Part shown: in pieces, positions 24,126-33,176 of the stretch
Position numbering within the stretch: the stretch's first letter is position 1
How the letters are laid out: the number at the start of each line of letters is the position of its first letter
Origin: Candidatus Thiodiazotropha endoloripes
Lineage (GTDB): Bacteria > Pseudomonadota > Gammaproteobacteria > Chromatiales > Chromatiaceae
DNA: 64,000 nt
NCBI GenBank assembly: GCA_001709035.1
Contig: LVKA01000011.1
Location: 682,001-746,000 of the forward strand
Direction of reading: 5' to 3'
The notes under the pieces: model-generated
What the model saw: only the letters and a program-made list of their open reading frames with translations
What the model was told of the DNA's origin: nothing
Database searches by the model: none
Position numbers and translations under genes: made by a program

Positions 24126-27100
24126 TCAGTCTTCGGCTTTTTGCATCGCCAGTTGCGCCAGCTGTTCATAGAGCCGATATCGGCTCTTGATCTGCTGTTG
24201 TGCCTGACGCAGAAACTTTTCTGAGGCTTCCGGGTGGGTTCGCTGCAGTACACTGAAGCGGGTTTCACTGCCGGCGAAATCCCGATAGGGAATCGAGGGC
24301 TCCTTGGAGTCCATTTTCAACGGATTTTCCCCTTTGTCGCTGCGGCGGGGATCATAGCGGAACAGGGGCCAGTGCCCCGAGTCCACCGCCAGCTCCTGTT
24401 GACGGATATTGTTGGAGAGGTCCACTCCGTGGGCTATGCAGGGGGAGTAACAGATCAGCAGCGAGGGGCCGGGATAGGCTTCCGCTTCCAGAAAGGCCCG
24501 CAAAGTCTGCACATCCTTGGCGCCAAACGCTACTTGGGCTACATAGACATTGCCGTAGGCCATGGCCATCATGGCGATATCCTTCTTGTTGGTCGGCTTG
24601 CCGGCCGCTGAGAATTTGGCTACCGCACCGAGGGGAGTCGCCTTGGAGGTCTGGCCGCCGGTGTTGGAGTAGGTCTCTGTATCGAGCAACAGGATATTGA
24701 CGTTGCGGCCGGAGGCCAGTACGTGATCCACACCGCCGTAGCCGATATCGTAGGCCCAGCCATCTCCCCCCACCAGCCAGACACTTTTTCGCGCCAGGCT
24801 GTCCGCCACGGAGATCAGACTCTGTGCCTGGGGATCGTCGATCTGCTGGCAGGCCTGTTTCAGGGTCTCGATCCGTTCCCGCTGTTCAAATATCTCCGCT
24901 TCACTCTGTTGTTGGTTCTTCAGCAGCTGTTCCACGAGCTGCTGATCGAGATCCTTGCGCAGATGTTGCAATAAGGCTTTGGCGTGGTCATTCTGCTTAT
25001 CGATGGCGATGCGCATCCCCAGACCGAACTCCGCATTGTCCTCGAACAGGGAGTTCGACCAGGTAGGCCCCCGGCCTTCCGGGTTGGTGGTGTAGGGGGT
25101 GGTTGGCAGGTTGCCGCCATAGATCGAGGAGCAGCCGGTGGCATTGGCAATCAGCATACGATCACCGAACAGCTGGGTGGCCAGTTTGATATAGGGGGTT
25201 TCTCCACAACCGACACAGGCCCCGGAGAACTCGAACAGGGGCTGCATGACCATTGCCCCTTTCAGGGTTGTCTGTTTCAGTTGAGTACGATCATGTTCCG
25301 GCAGGCCGACAAAGAACTCCCAGTTGATCCGCTCCTGTTCGTGGTAGGCCGGGTCGTCCACCATATTCAGCGCCTTGCGCTGGGGATTCTGCTTGTCACG
25401 GATCGGGCAGATCTCGACGCAGAGTCCGCAACCGGTGCAGTCGTCCGGGGCTACCTGATAGCTGATGTGGGTATCCGGAGCAAAATCCCGTCCACCTTTG
25501 ACCTGGGTATGCAGAAAACTTTCCGGCCCGTTGTCGGTCAGGGAGGCCGGAAACAGTTTGGAGCGAATCGCCGCATGGGGACAAACCAGGGGACATTTGC
25601 CGCAGTGAGTACAGAGGTCCATCTCCCATTTGGGAAGCTGCAGGGCGATGTTGCGCTTCTCATAGGCGGTGGTGCCCAGTGGCCAGGTCCCGTCGGCCGG
25701 CATCAGGCTGACCGGTATGCTATCACCCTGGCCGGCGATGATCGGTGCCGTGACCTGTTGTACGAACTCCGGTGCATGCGCAGGTACGATTGGCTGCCTG
25801 GGGACCTCGGGGATCTCCACGTCGGGTAGATCAACCTTGTGCAGGCCGGCCAGTGCGGCATCGATGGCATCGTAATTCCGTTGCAGCAGGCGCGCCCCTT
25901 TGCGGCCATAGCTCTTTTTCACGGCCGCTTTGATCAGATCGATGGCCTTGTCGCTCGCCAGCAGTCCGGAAATGGAGAAGAAGCAGGTCTGCATGATGGT
26001 GTTGATGCGTCGTCCCATGCCGGTTTCGGCGGCGATCTTATAGGCATCGATGACGTAAAAGCTGAGCTGCTTTTCGATCATCTGTTTTTGCATCTGCGGT
26101 GGTAAGGTCTGCCACACCTGGTATGGATCCGCCTGACTATTGAGCAGAAATGTGGCGCCGGGAGCGGCTTTTTCCAGCATTTCGTAGCGGCCAAGAAAAA
26201 TCGGCTGATGACAGGCGACAAAACCGGCTTCGTTGTCACCGATCAGATAGGTGGCGTTGATCGGCATTGGACCGAAGCGAAGATGGGAGACGGTGACTGC
26301 CCCGGACTTTTTCGAGTCATACTGGAAATAGCCCTGGGTGTAGTTGTCGGTCTGCTCTCCGATGATTTTGATCGAATTCTTGTTGGCTGAAACTGTGCCG
26401 TCCGCACCCAGACCATAGAAGACACAGGCGCTGACATCCGTATTGGCAAAAGGGCGGAAATCCGCGTCCCAGGGCAGGCTGGTATGGGTGACGTCATCCA
26501 CAATCCCCACTGTGAATCCGTTCTTCGGCTGCTCCCGGCTCAACTCATCAAAAATGCCTTTGACCATGGCTGGGGTAAACTCTTTCGATGAGAGTCCGTA
26601 TCGACCTCCGACGATCCGTGGCAGGGTTGTACGCTGCCCCTGGCTATAGGCCTGGGCAAAGGCGCCAAGCACATCCTTGTAGAGAGGCTCGCCATCCGCG
26701 CCTGGCTCTTTGGTGCGATCGAGTACGGCAATCTTTTGCACACTCTCCGGAATGGCTTTCAACAGCTGGTCCGCAGCAAAGGGGCGAAACAGCCGTGCTT
26801 TGATCATACCGATCCTTTCCCCCTCCGACGAGAGGTGATCGATACAGATTTCAGCGGCGCCAATGCCTGAGCCCATCAGGATGATCAGCCGTTCCGGTTG
26901 TGCCGAACCATAGTATTCGAACAGTTCATAATGTCTGCCGGTCAGGGTGGCGAAACGGGCCATCGCTGCCTGCAGTTTCTCCCCGACCCGATTGTAGTAG
27001 GGGTTGACGGTTTCACGTCCCTGAAAGTAGACATCGGGATTTTGTGAAGTGCCGCGAATTACCGGGTGGTCCGGAGAGAGGGATCTGGCGCGATGAGCTT

Positions 27101-27701
27101 CGACCAATTCGTCGTCGATCATCGCCTTGATCACCGATTGATCGGGCAGGGCGATCTTGTTGAGTTCGTGTGAGGTTCTGAAGCCATCGAAAAAGTGCAG
27201 AAACGGGATGCGGGTCTCCAATGTGGCCGCCTGGGCAATCAGCGCGAAGTCGGCAACCTCTTGAACGCTGGCGGAACAGAGCATGGCATAGCCGGTGCTG
27301 CGACAGGCCATCACATCGCTGTGGTCGCCAAAAATGGATAAGGCCTGGGCTGCCAGCGATCTTGCAGAGACATGCAGTACGGTTGGGGTCAGCTCACCGG
27401 CAATCTTGAACATGTTGGGGATCATCAGTAACAATCCCTGGGAGGCAGTAAACGAGGTGGAGAGGGAGCCGGCTTGCAGTGCTCCGTGGACGGCTCCGGC
27501 CGCACCGGCTTCGCTCTGCATCTCAATCACATCAGGAATACTGCCCCAGATGTTTTGGACACCCTTTGCGGACCACTCATCCGACCATTCACCCATGGGT
27601 GAGGCCGGGGTGATCGGGTAGATGGCGATGACCTCGTTGGTCTTATGGGCAATATGTGCAGCGGCCTCGTTGCCATCTATGGTAACCATCTTGTCGGACA
27701 T
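24126..27701 (-). CDS. nifJ: Pyruvate:ferredoxin (flavodoxin) oxidoreductase
   Basis: This 1191-residue single-chain enzyme converts pyruvate and CoA to acetyl-CoA, CO2 and reduced ferredoxin or flavodoxin (reversible). The N-terminal domain begins with MVTIDGNEAAAHIAHKTNEV and the YPITPASPMGE block. The ferredoxin domain (about 685-770) carries CTHCGKCPLVCPH and CTGCGLCVEICP for two [4Fe-4S] clusters; a further cluster is bound near GACVGCGETPY. The C-terminal thiamine-diphosphate domain contains GDGWAYDIGYGGVDHVL and SNTGGQTSKATP. Length is normal. The start follows AAGGA at a good distance. It stands alone on the minus strand, diverging from the hydrogenase operon. It could feed ferredoxin to nitrogenase, to biosynthetic carboxylation or to fermentation. 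Confidence 0.96.
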   Translation of the reverse strand: MSDKMVTIDGNEAAAHIAHKTNEVIAIYPITPASPMGEWSDEWSAKGVQNIWGSIPDVIEMQSEAGAAGAVHGALQAGSLSTSFTASQGLLLMIPNMFKIAGELTPTVLHVSARSLAAQALSIFGDHSDVMACRSTGYAMLCSASVQEVADFALIAQAATLETRIPFLHFFDGFRTSHELNKIALPDQSVIKAMIDDELVEAHRARSLSPDHPVIRGTSQNPDVYFQGRETVNPYYNRVGEKLQAAMARFATLTGRHYELFEYYGSAQPERLIILMGSGIGAAEICIDHLSSEGERIGMIKARLFRPFAADQLLKAIPESVQKIAVLDRTKEPGADGEPLYKDVLGAFAQAYSQGQRTTLPRIVGGRYGLSSKEFTPAMVKGIFDELSREQPKNGFTVGIVDDVTHTSLPWDADFRPFANTDVSACVFYGLGADGTVSANKNSIKIIGEQTDNYTQGYFQYDSKKSGAVTVSHLRFGPMPINATYLIGDNEAGFVACHQPIFLGRYEMLEKAAPGATFLLNSQADPYQVWQTLPPQMQKQMIEKQLSFYVIDAYKIAAETGMGRRINTIMQTCFFSISGLLASDKAIDLIKAAVKKSYGRKGARLLQRNYDAIDAALAGLHKVDLPDVEIPEVPRQPIVPAHAPEFVQQVTAPIIAGQGDSIPVSLMPADGTWPLGTTAYEKRNIALQLPKWEMDLCTHCGKCPLVCPHAAIRSKLFPASLTDNGPESFLHTQVKGGRDFAPDTHISYQVAPDDCTGCGLCVEICPIRDKQNPQRKALNMVDDPAYHEQERINWEFFVGLPEHDRTQLKQTTLKGAMVMQPLFEFSGACVGCGETPYIKLATQLFGDRMLIANATGCSSIYGGNLPTTPYTTNPEGRGPTWSNSLFEDNAEFGLGMRIAIDKQNDHAKALLQHLRKDLDQQLVEQLLKNQQQSEAEIFEQRERIETLKQACQQIDDPQAQSLISVADSLARKSVWLVGGDGWAYDIGYGGVDHVLASGRNVNILLLDTETYSNTGGQTSKATPLGAVAKFSAAGKPTNKKDIAMMAMAYGNVYVAQVAFGAKDVQTLRAFLEAEAYPGPSLLICYSPCIAHGVDLSNNIRQQELAVDSGHWPLFRYDPRRSDKGENPLKMDSKEPSIPYRDFAGSETRFSVLQRTHPEASEKFLRQAQQQIKSRYRLYEQLAQLAMQKAED

Positions 27702-28415
27702 ATCCTTGCTTCCCTAGTCATGTTGTTAACTGGCTTGTATTTGGTCGGTAGTGTTCATACATACCATCAGCCATATCCAATCAATGCTCTCACTGATCGA
27801 TCAGTAATGCATTGATCAATAGCAGTTATCGGAGAGAACCTGTGGTGATACAGAATCATCAGTATGAGATGGCGATTCAAGCTTCTCTATGTTGCTGTTC
27901 AGTTAAAGATTATTGACGATAATCCAAGATTTTAAGCAACAAAAGCCGTAGATAGTTTGTGGTTATGCGCCAGAATAAAACACAATTGAGTAGCGAGCTG
28001 GAGGAAGTGTAAAAAAATAGTCTTTGATGGCTATTGTCTGCCCGGTTTTATGCTAGTTTCTTAGATAGCGACATTCGCTTTTTTGAGGGTATGACTACTA
28101 AGCCTGATTCCATGTGCTCCTCAAACAAATCCCCTGAGTGAATTGGGATGTGTTCTGATCCGCTACTGTTAATGGAGTTGGAAAGGGATTGAGGCCATGT
28201 GTGGATAGGGTGATCTCTGTAGGTATGGATGGCCACAGTGAGGCCGATGTCTTTTTCAGCTATCTCACTGTCGTTCATAAGGGGCTTATCTTTAATCACG
28301 GGAAGAGTTTCTTACCGGCCTTGAAAGATAATCTGTCTATCAGAGGTTACCGGGCGCCGAACAATATTATGCGGTCGAACTGAGTGATCAGTACCGCGAA
28401 TGTGAGGCTGTTAAA
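27702..28415. other. Non-coding region between nifJ and the hydrogenase operon
   Basis: No gene is supported over 714 bases; short open frames at 28048-28299 (minus) and 28189-28383 (plus) overlap each other and show no domain. Two small palindromes, TGATCGATCA and ATTGATCAAT, lie near 27794-27826, but the second lacks the spacer of an Fnr site. The region must hold promoters for both nifJ and the hydrogenase operon. Confidence 0.5.
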
Positions 28416-29540
28416 GTGCAACAGAGCGCTAAGATTGAACGACAACCTGGCTTTCTGCCCCGCTCCGACTTTCAGAAGTTGCTGGATGGGATTGTGCAAT
28501 CCGGTTATCAGCTGTTGGGGCCGGTTGTGAAAGATGGGGCGATCCAGTTGATGCAGATCTCCGATGTCACTCAACTGGCAAAGGGGCTGACCAATGAGCA
28601 GCAGCCTGGTCACTATCGGCTGCAACAGACTGCCGGTGAACGGTTGTTTGATTGGAATCACGGACCGCAAGGTCTTAAACCGCTCTGTTTTGCCCCCCAT
28701 GAAGTGTTATGGGTTGAACAGAAGGACCCTTTGAGTTTTACAACCCGTCTACCGGATGTGAAACCGACTGCTGTGTTAGGGGTGAGAGGCTGCGACCTGT
28801 CGGCACTGGCGATTCAGGACCGGCACTTTCTGCATGCGGCTGGCGCCGATCCCCACTATCGGCAGCGACGTGAACGGTTATTGTTGATCGGCATCGATTG
28901 CGCCCACTCTGCGGAGAGTTGCTTCTGTGCCTCAACCGGTGATGGGCCGAGCGTCAATCAGGCAGTCGATATTGGCTTGTCAGAGCTTGATGATGGGTTC
29001 CTGGTCTGGTCCGGTAGTGATCAGGGAGAGGCTGTTCTGCAGCGGCTCGATTTGGCCACAGCGCAAACTCAACAGCTGGAGCAGATGGAGGGTCAGACCG
29101 AACAGGCGGCGCGGGAGCAGCAGCGGCAACTGCCGAAACCAGAAGAGCTGATACGTCTCTATCAACGGCTTGAACATGCCCATTGGCAGCAGGTTGCCGA
29201 TCGCTGTCTGGGGTGTGGTAACTGCACGGCTGTCTGTCCCACCTGTTTCTGCTACGACACTCAGCATGAAGTCTCATTGGATGGCCTGTCGGCACAAAAT
29301 GTTCGTCAGTGGGACTCCTGCTTCAGTGCCAGTCACAGCAGTATGGGCGCTTTCAAGGTGCGTGGAAATATCCTCAGTCGTTACCGTCAATGGCTGACCC
29401 ATAAGCTGGCGGGGTGGCAGGAGCAGCAGGGGCGGATTGGGTGTACCGGCTGTGGTCGATGTATCACCTGGTGTCCGGTGGGCATCGATCTCACCAAAGA
29501 GGCTGACGCCATTCTGTGGGAGGGGAGTCTCGATGAGTGA
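28416..29540 (+). CDS. Group 3b [NiFe] hydrogenase, beta (Fe-S) subunit
   Basis: A 374-residue iron-sulfur protein of the HydB/ShyB type found in NADP-linked sulfhydrogenases. Two [4Fe-4S] motifs are present near the C-terminus: CLGCGNCTAVCPTC (about 266-279) and CTGCGRCITWCP (about 346-357). An early block RGCDLSALAIQDRHFL and SCFCAST are family-typical. The subunit carries electrons between the diaphorase (next gene) and the hydrogenase core. The start is a GTG at 28416; GAGG lies about ten bases before it. The gene overlaps the next one by eight bases. Confidence 0.9.
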   Translation: MQQSAKIERQPGFLPRSDFQKLLDGIVQSGYQLLGPVVKDGAIQLMQISDVTQLAKGLTNEQQPGHYRLQQTAGERLFDWNHGPQGLKPLCFAPHEVLWVEQKDPLSFTTRLPDVKPTAVLGVRGCDLSALAIQDRHFLHAAGADPHYRQRRERLLLIGIDCAHSAESCFCASTGDGPSVNQAVDIGLSELDDGFLVWSGSDQGEAVLQRLDLATAQTQQLEQMEGQTEQAAREQQRQLPKPEELIRLYQRLEHAHWQQVADRCLGCGNCTAVCPTCFCYDTQHEVSLDGLSAQNVRQWDSCFSASHSSMGAFKVRGNILSRYRQWLTHKLAGWQEQQGRIGCTGCGRCITWCPVGIDLTKEADAILWEGSLDE

Positions 29541-30366
29541 TCTGCATCTGCCCCGTACAGCAATTATCGATGAGCGCATTCAAGAGTCACCGACCATCTT
29601 TACCCTCAGGTTGAGGTTTGAGGATGCGACCGCCCAGGAGGTGTTTGAGTTCTCTCCCGGCCAGTTCAACATGGTGACCCATTTCGCGGCCGGAGAGATC
29701 CCGATCTCGATCGTCAATGATCCTAAGGACAGCCACTATTTCGACCATACGATACGGGTGGTTGGCCGGGTCTCCGAGGCGATGTCGAAACTGCAACCGG
29801 GAGACCGGGTGGGGATCCGTGGGCCGTTCGGCAGAGGCTGGCCGGTCGTGGATGCGTCGGGACGCGATGTGTTACTGGTGACCGGCGGTCTGGGTTGTGC
29901 CCCATTGGTCTCGGTGATCCACTATATGATGAAGCGACGCAATCAGTTCGGTCATCTGCACATCCTGCAAGGGGTCAAACACTCGAATGATCTGATTTGG
30001 CGGGAGCAGTATGACGCCTGGGCCAGGGAGCCGGATGTCAATGTGCTGTTGGCGGCCGATGTGGTAACCCGTGAGTGGCATGGCCAGCAGGGGATGGTTA
30101 CCGAACTGATCGGACAGCTCAATCTGCGTCATGGACGCACCATTGCGATGTTATGCGGGCCGGAAGTGATGATGTTGGCAGCCATCGCCAATCTGCGGGA
30201 TCTTGGGATTGCCGATCACCAGATCTGGTTCAGTATGGAGCGCAATATGCAGTGTGGTATCGGACAGTGCGGCCACTGCCAGATCGGCGCCAAATATGTC
30301 TGTCGGGATGGGCCGGTGTTCTGTTATTCCGAACTGGCAGATTTAATGGGGGCGAAAGGCTTTTGA
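29533..30366 (+). CDS. Group 3b hydrogenase, gamma (FAD/NAD(P)-binding) subunit
   Basis: A 277-residue ferredoxin-reductase-like protein. It has an FAD-binding front domain (FSPGQFNMV), an NAD(P)-binding domain (LLVTGGLGCAPLVSVIHYMM) and a C-terminal [2Fe-2S] cysteine cluster (MQCGIGQCGHCQIG...C). It is the diaphorase that links hydrogen turnover to NAD(P)(H). The start ATGAGTGA contains the stop codon of the beta-subunit gene, so translation is coupled. The frame runs open from 29437, but that part lies inside the previous gene. Confidence 0.92.
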   Translation: MSDLHLPRTAIIDERIQESPTIFTLRLRFEDATAQEVFEFSPGQFNMVTHFAAGEIPISIVNDPKDSHYFDHTIRVVGRVSEAMSKLQPGDRVGIRGPFGRGWPVVDASGRDVLLVTGGLGCAPLVSVIHYMMKRRNQFGHLHILQGVKHSNDLIWREQYDAWAREPDVNVLLAADVVTREWHGQQGMVTELIGQLNLRHGRTIAMLCGPEVMMLAAIANLRDLGIADHQIWFSMERNMQCGIGQCGHCQIGAKYVCRDGPVFCYSELADLMGAKGF

Positions 30367-30427
30367 TCCCTCAATGGCATGAACCCTATCCGCTGTATTG
30401 AGCAACCCATAGAGCTGGGCAACTATT

Positions 30428-31216
30428 ATGGCCACAGACAAACCGAAACTCGCCGTACACAAATTCAGTTCCTGCGATGGCTGCCAGTTGGCGCTACTGA
30501 ATCTTGGGGAACCACTGCTGGCGTTACCCGGGCTGGTGGATATCGTCCATTTTGCTGAAGCAGGCCCGAATTCGCCGGATCAGCCGGTGGATATATCACT
30601 GGTTGAAGGGAGTGTCTCCACCCCGGAGGATATTCAACGGATTCAACAGGTCAGACAGAACAGCAAGTTGCTGGTGAGTATCGGGGCTTGTGCCACCAGC
30701 GGAGGTTTGCAGGCACTGGCCAACTTTGCCAACCGTCATGAGTGGATGGCATCGATCTATACCGATCCTGAAAATATCGAAGTTCTGAACAGTTCCGATC
30801 CCATCTCGAAGCATGTCAAAGTGGATCTGCAGATTCAGGGGTGTCCGGTCAATTCCGCGCAGGTGATCGGCGCTTTGAGGGACCTGCTCTCAGGGGTTGC
30901 GCCACGACCTGAAGTTCACTCGGTCTGCATGGAGTGTAAGCGCAAAGGTGTGATCTGTACGATGGTGACGAAAGGGGAACCCTGTATGGGACCGGTCACA
31001 TTGGCCGGTTGCGGTGCCCTGTGTCCCGCTGCCGGTCGGGGTTGCTACGGCTGTTACGGGCCGGCAGAGCAGCTCAACGATCGTTCCATCGCTGAACGAT
31101 TTGAACAACTTGGTCTGGATGCACAAGCCGTACTGAGGCGTTTCCGCTTTATTGCCAACAGTGCAGCCGGCTTCAAAACAGCCAGCGAAGGGCTGCGAGG
31201 TGATACCGATGGCTGA
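30428..31216 (+). CDS. Group 3b hydrogenase, delta (small) subunit
   Basis: A 262-residue small subunit of the NADH-ubiquinone oxidoreductase 20-kDa family. The proximal cluster ligands are seen in SSCDGCQLALLNL, GACATSGG and QGCPVNSAQ, and further cysteines for additional [4Fe-4S] clusters lie in CMECKRKGVIC, CMGPV and CGALCPAAGRGCYGC. It has no Tat signal, so the enzyme is cytoplasmic, as expected for group 3 hydrogenases. The 61-base gap before it has an unremarkable ribosome-binding site; its end overlaps the large-subunit gene by eight bases. Confidence 0.93.
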   Translation: MATDKPKLAVHKFSSCDGCQLALLNLGEPLLALPGLVDIVHFAEAGPNSPDQPVDISLVEGSVSTPEDIQRIQQVRQNSKLLVSIGACATSGGLQALANFANRHEWMASIYTDPENIEVLNSSDPISKHVKVDLQIQGCPVNSAQVIGALRDLLSGVAPRPEVHSVCMECKRKGVICTMVTKGEPCMGPVTLAGCGALCPAAGRGCYGCYGPAEQLNDRSIAERFEQLGLDAQAVLRRFRFIANSAAGFKTASEGLRGDTDG

Positions 31217-32507
31217 GCATCGCGATATCCATATCAATGTACCGGTATTGACCCGGGTCGAGGGTGAAGGCGCCTTGGAGCTGGACATTGTCGGTGGTGA
31301 GATCGAACGGCTCAATCTGCGTATCTTCGAGCCTCCCCGACTGTTTGAGAAATTTATCGAGGGCTATGAACGAAACCAGGTGATCGACATGGTGGCGAGG
31401 ATCTGCGGGATCTGTCCGGTCGCCTACCAGATGAGTGCCGTTCAGGCATTTGAGCGTCTCTCGGGTTTTACCCCGGATCCCTGGGTTCAGGGGATGCGCA
31501 GGGTGATGTATTGCGGCGAATGGATACAGAGTCATGCCCTGCATGTGCATCTGCTGGCCGCACCGGATTTTCTCGGTTTCGAGTCGGCCATCGCCATGGC
31601 GGCAGACTACCCGGACGCGGTGCGCCGCGGTCTGCAGCTGCAAACCCTGGGCAATGATCTGATCGCCATGTTTGGTGGTCGTTCGGTACATCCGGTGGGG
31701 GTCAGGGTGGGTGGATTCTACCGGGCGCCCGATTCCTCTGCGGTGGCGATGATGGTGAAACGGCTGCAGGCGGCTCTGCCGGAAGCCGAGGCGTTGATCG
31801 GCTGGACAGCGGGATTGGATTTTCCCGATGACGATCAATCCTTCATCAGCGTAGCGCTCAGTGACCCCGATGAGTATGCCATTGGTCAGGGACGATTGAT
31901 TTCCGGTCAGGGGCTGGATATCGATATCTGCTATTTCGACAGCCACTTCAAGGAGATTCAATCCCCCCATTCGACCGCTCTGCATTGCGAACTGGAAGGA
32001 CGACCCTACCTGACAGGCCCACTGGCAAGGTTGAATCTGAATTTCCATCAGCTGCCGGCAGAGGTACGCAGGTTGATGGAAGGCTGCGGTATCCGTTTTC
32101 CCAGTCACAATATGTTTCACAGTATCGTGGCCCGGGCGATCGAACTCTACTTTGCCATCTCCGAGGCAATCCGCTTGTTGCAGGACTACCAGAGTCCGGC
32201 TCAGTCTTACCGGGAGGTGGAAGCGGTTGAGGGGGATGCCTTTGGCTGTACAGAGGCGCCGAGAGGGATCCTCTGGCATCGTTATGACGTGGATGATGCC
32301 GGTATTGTGCGCTATGCGCGTATCGTGCCACCAACCAGTCAGAATCAGGGGCGCATCGAAGAGGATATTGCCCTGTCGCTGCAAAAATTCGGCCTGGATC
32401 AAACCGATGAAAAGCTGCGGCTGCGGGCCGAGCAGGTGATACGCAACTACGATCCCTGCATCTCCTGCGCTACCCATTTCCTCAAGCTGAACGTCAATCG
32501 CGGATGA
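31209..32507 (+). CDS. Group 3b hydrogenase, alpha (large, NiFe-binding) subunit
   Basis: A 432-residue catalytic subunit. The two pairs of nickel-iron ligands are RICGICPVAY near the N-terminus (about 57-66) and DPCISCATH near the C-terminus. After DPCxxCxxH a short tail (FLKLNVNRG) remains, which the maturation protease encoded next would remove. Together with the preceding three genes this forms a complete bidirectional, NAD(P)-coupled hydrogenase that can also reduce sulfur in some organisms. The true start is the ATG at 31209, inside the end of the small-subunit gene. Its stop overlaps the protease start (ATGA). Confidence 0.95.
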   Translation: MAEHRDIHINVPVLTRVEGEGALELDIVGGEIERLNLRIFEPPRLFEKFIEGYERNQVIDMVARICGICPVAYQMSAVQAFERLSGFTPDPWVQGMRRVMYCGEWIQSHALHVHLLAAPDFLGFESAIAMAADYPDAVRRGLQLQTLGNDLIAMFGGRSVHPVGVRVGGFYRAPDSSAVAMMVKRLQAALPEAEALIGWTAGLDFPDDDQSFISVALSDPDEYAIGQGRLISGQGLDIDICYFDSHFKEIQSPHSTALHCELEGRPYLTGPLARLNLNFHQLPAEVRRLMEGCGIRFPSHNMFHSIVARAIELYFAISEAIRLLQDYQSPAQSYREVEAVEGDAFGCTEAPRGILWHRYDVDDAGIVRYARIVPPTSQNQGRIEEDIALSLQKFGLDQTDEKLRLRAEQVIRNYDPCISCATHFLKLNVNRG

Positions 32508-32929
32508 TCAGGATCATTGGCGTGGGTTCACCCTTTGGTGCGGATCGTGTCGGCTGGCTGGCGATCGATCACCTGCAGGGCTGTCAGCTGGAAGATTGTG
32601 AATTGATCAAGCTGGATCGCCCAGGCAGTGGATTGTTGAATTACCTGCGGGATGCGGATTGGGTGGTACTCATCGATGCCTTGAAATCGACCGGCAGGGC
32701 TGGTGATGTGGCGCAGATCAGCCGGGATAAGTTGGCCCAGTGTCAGGCACTCACATCCTGTCATGGCTTTGGTGTGGCGGAAGCCCTGGCATTGGCTGAT
32801 CAGTTGGGGGAATTGCCACGACAGGTGTTACTGCTGGGTATTCATGTCGGCGATGATCAAGAGAGACCGCCGGCACTGGATGTGGTCTCACTTGAACAGC
32901 AGATTCAAGCTCTGTTGGCGAGTGGGTGA
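32504..32929 (+). CDS. Hydrogenase maturation protease
   Basis: This 141-residue peptidase of the HyaD/HybD/HycI family cuts the C-terminal tail of the large subunit after nickel insertion. It begins with the family motif IIGVGSPFGADRVGW and has the DAL and CHGFG blocks that carry the metal-binding Asp and His. Here the usual GNxLxxDDG motif is altered to GSPFGADRVG, still keeping one acidic residue. It overlaps the large-subunit gene by four bases, so this is the dedicated protease. Confidence 0.9.
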   Translation: MIRIIGVGSPFGADRVGWLAIDHLQGCQLEDCELIKLDRPGSGLLNYLRDADWVVLIDALKSTGRAGDVAQISRDKLAQCQALTSCHGFGVAEALALADQLGELPRQVLLLGIHVGDDQERPPALDVVSLEQQIQALLASG

Positions 32930-33176
32930 GTAGAGGCCGTACGCTTTTTAATCCTCTTTAAATGCGTTTGTTGGCTTCGCAAGAAGCGTGCTATCTCCGC
33001 TGATTTCGGATATTGAGTCGTTGATGAAATTGTCAGCCATTTCGAGGAAATTAGCAGTGATTCGTGTCATTTACGGCGATACGATCTGAGTGGCCCATAA
33101 GAAAATCCGGATTGTGCCGCTATGGTTTCCAGAGGTTGAAGAGTTTGGTTGGATCATTTGATTCCGGGATTGGTGC

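Noticed and set aside
27913-27926. Possible Fnr site TTGACGATAATCCA upstream of nifJ
   Set aside because: Second half-site is poor; only one half fits well.
28048-28299. 83-codon frame on the minus strand between nifJ and the hydrogenase operon
   Set aside because: No recognisable domain and overlapped by an equally weak frame on the other strand.
31173-32477. 434-codon frame opposite the hydrogenase large subunit
   Set aside because: Shadow frame; the plus strand encodes a certain NiFe large subunit.
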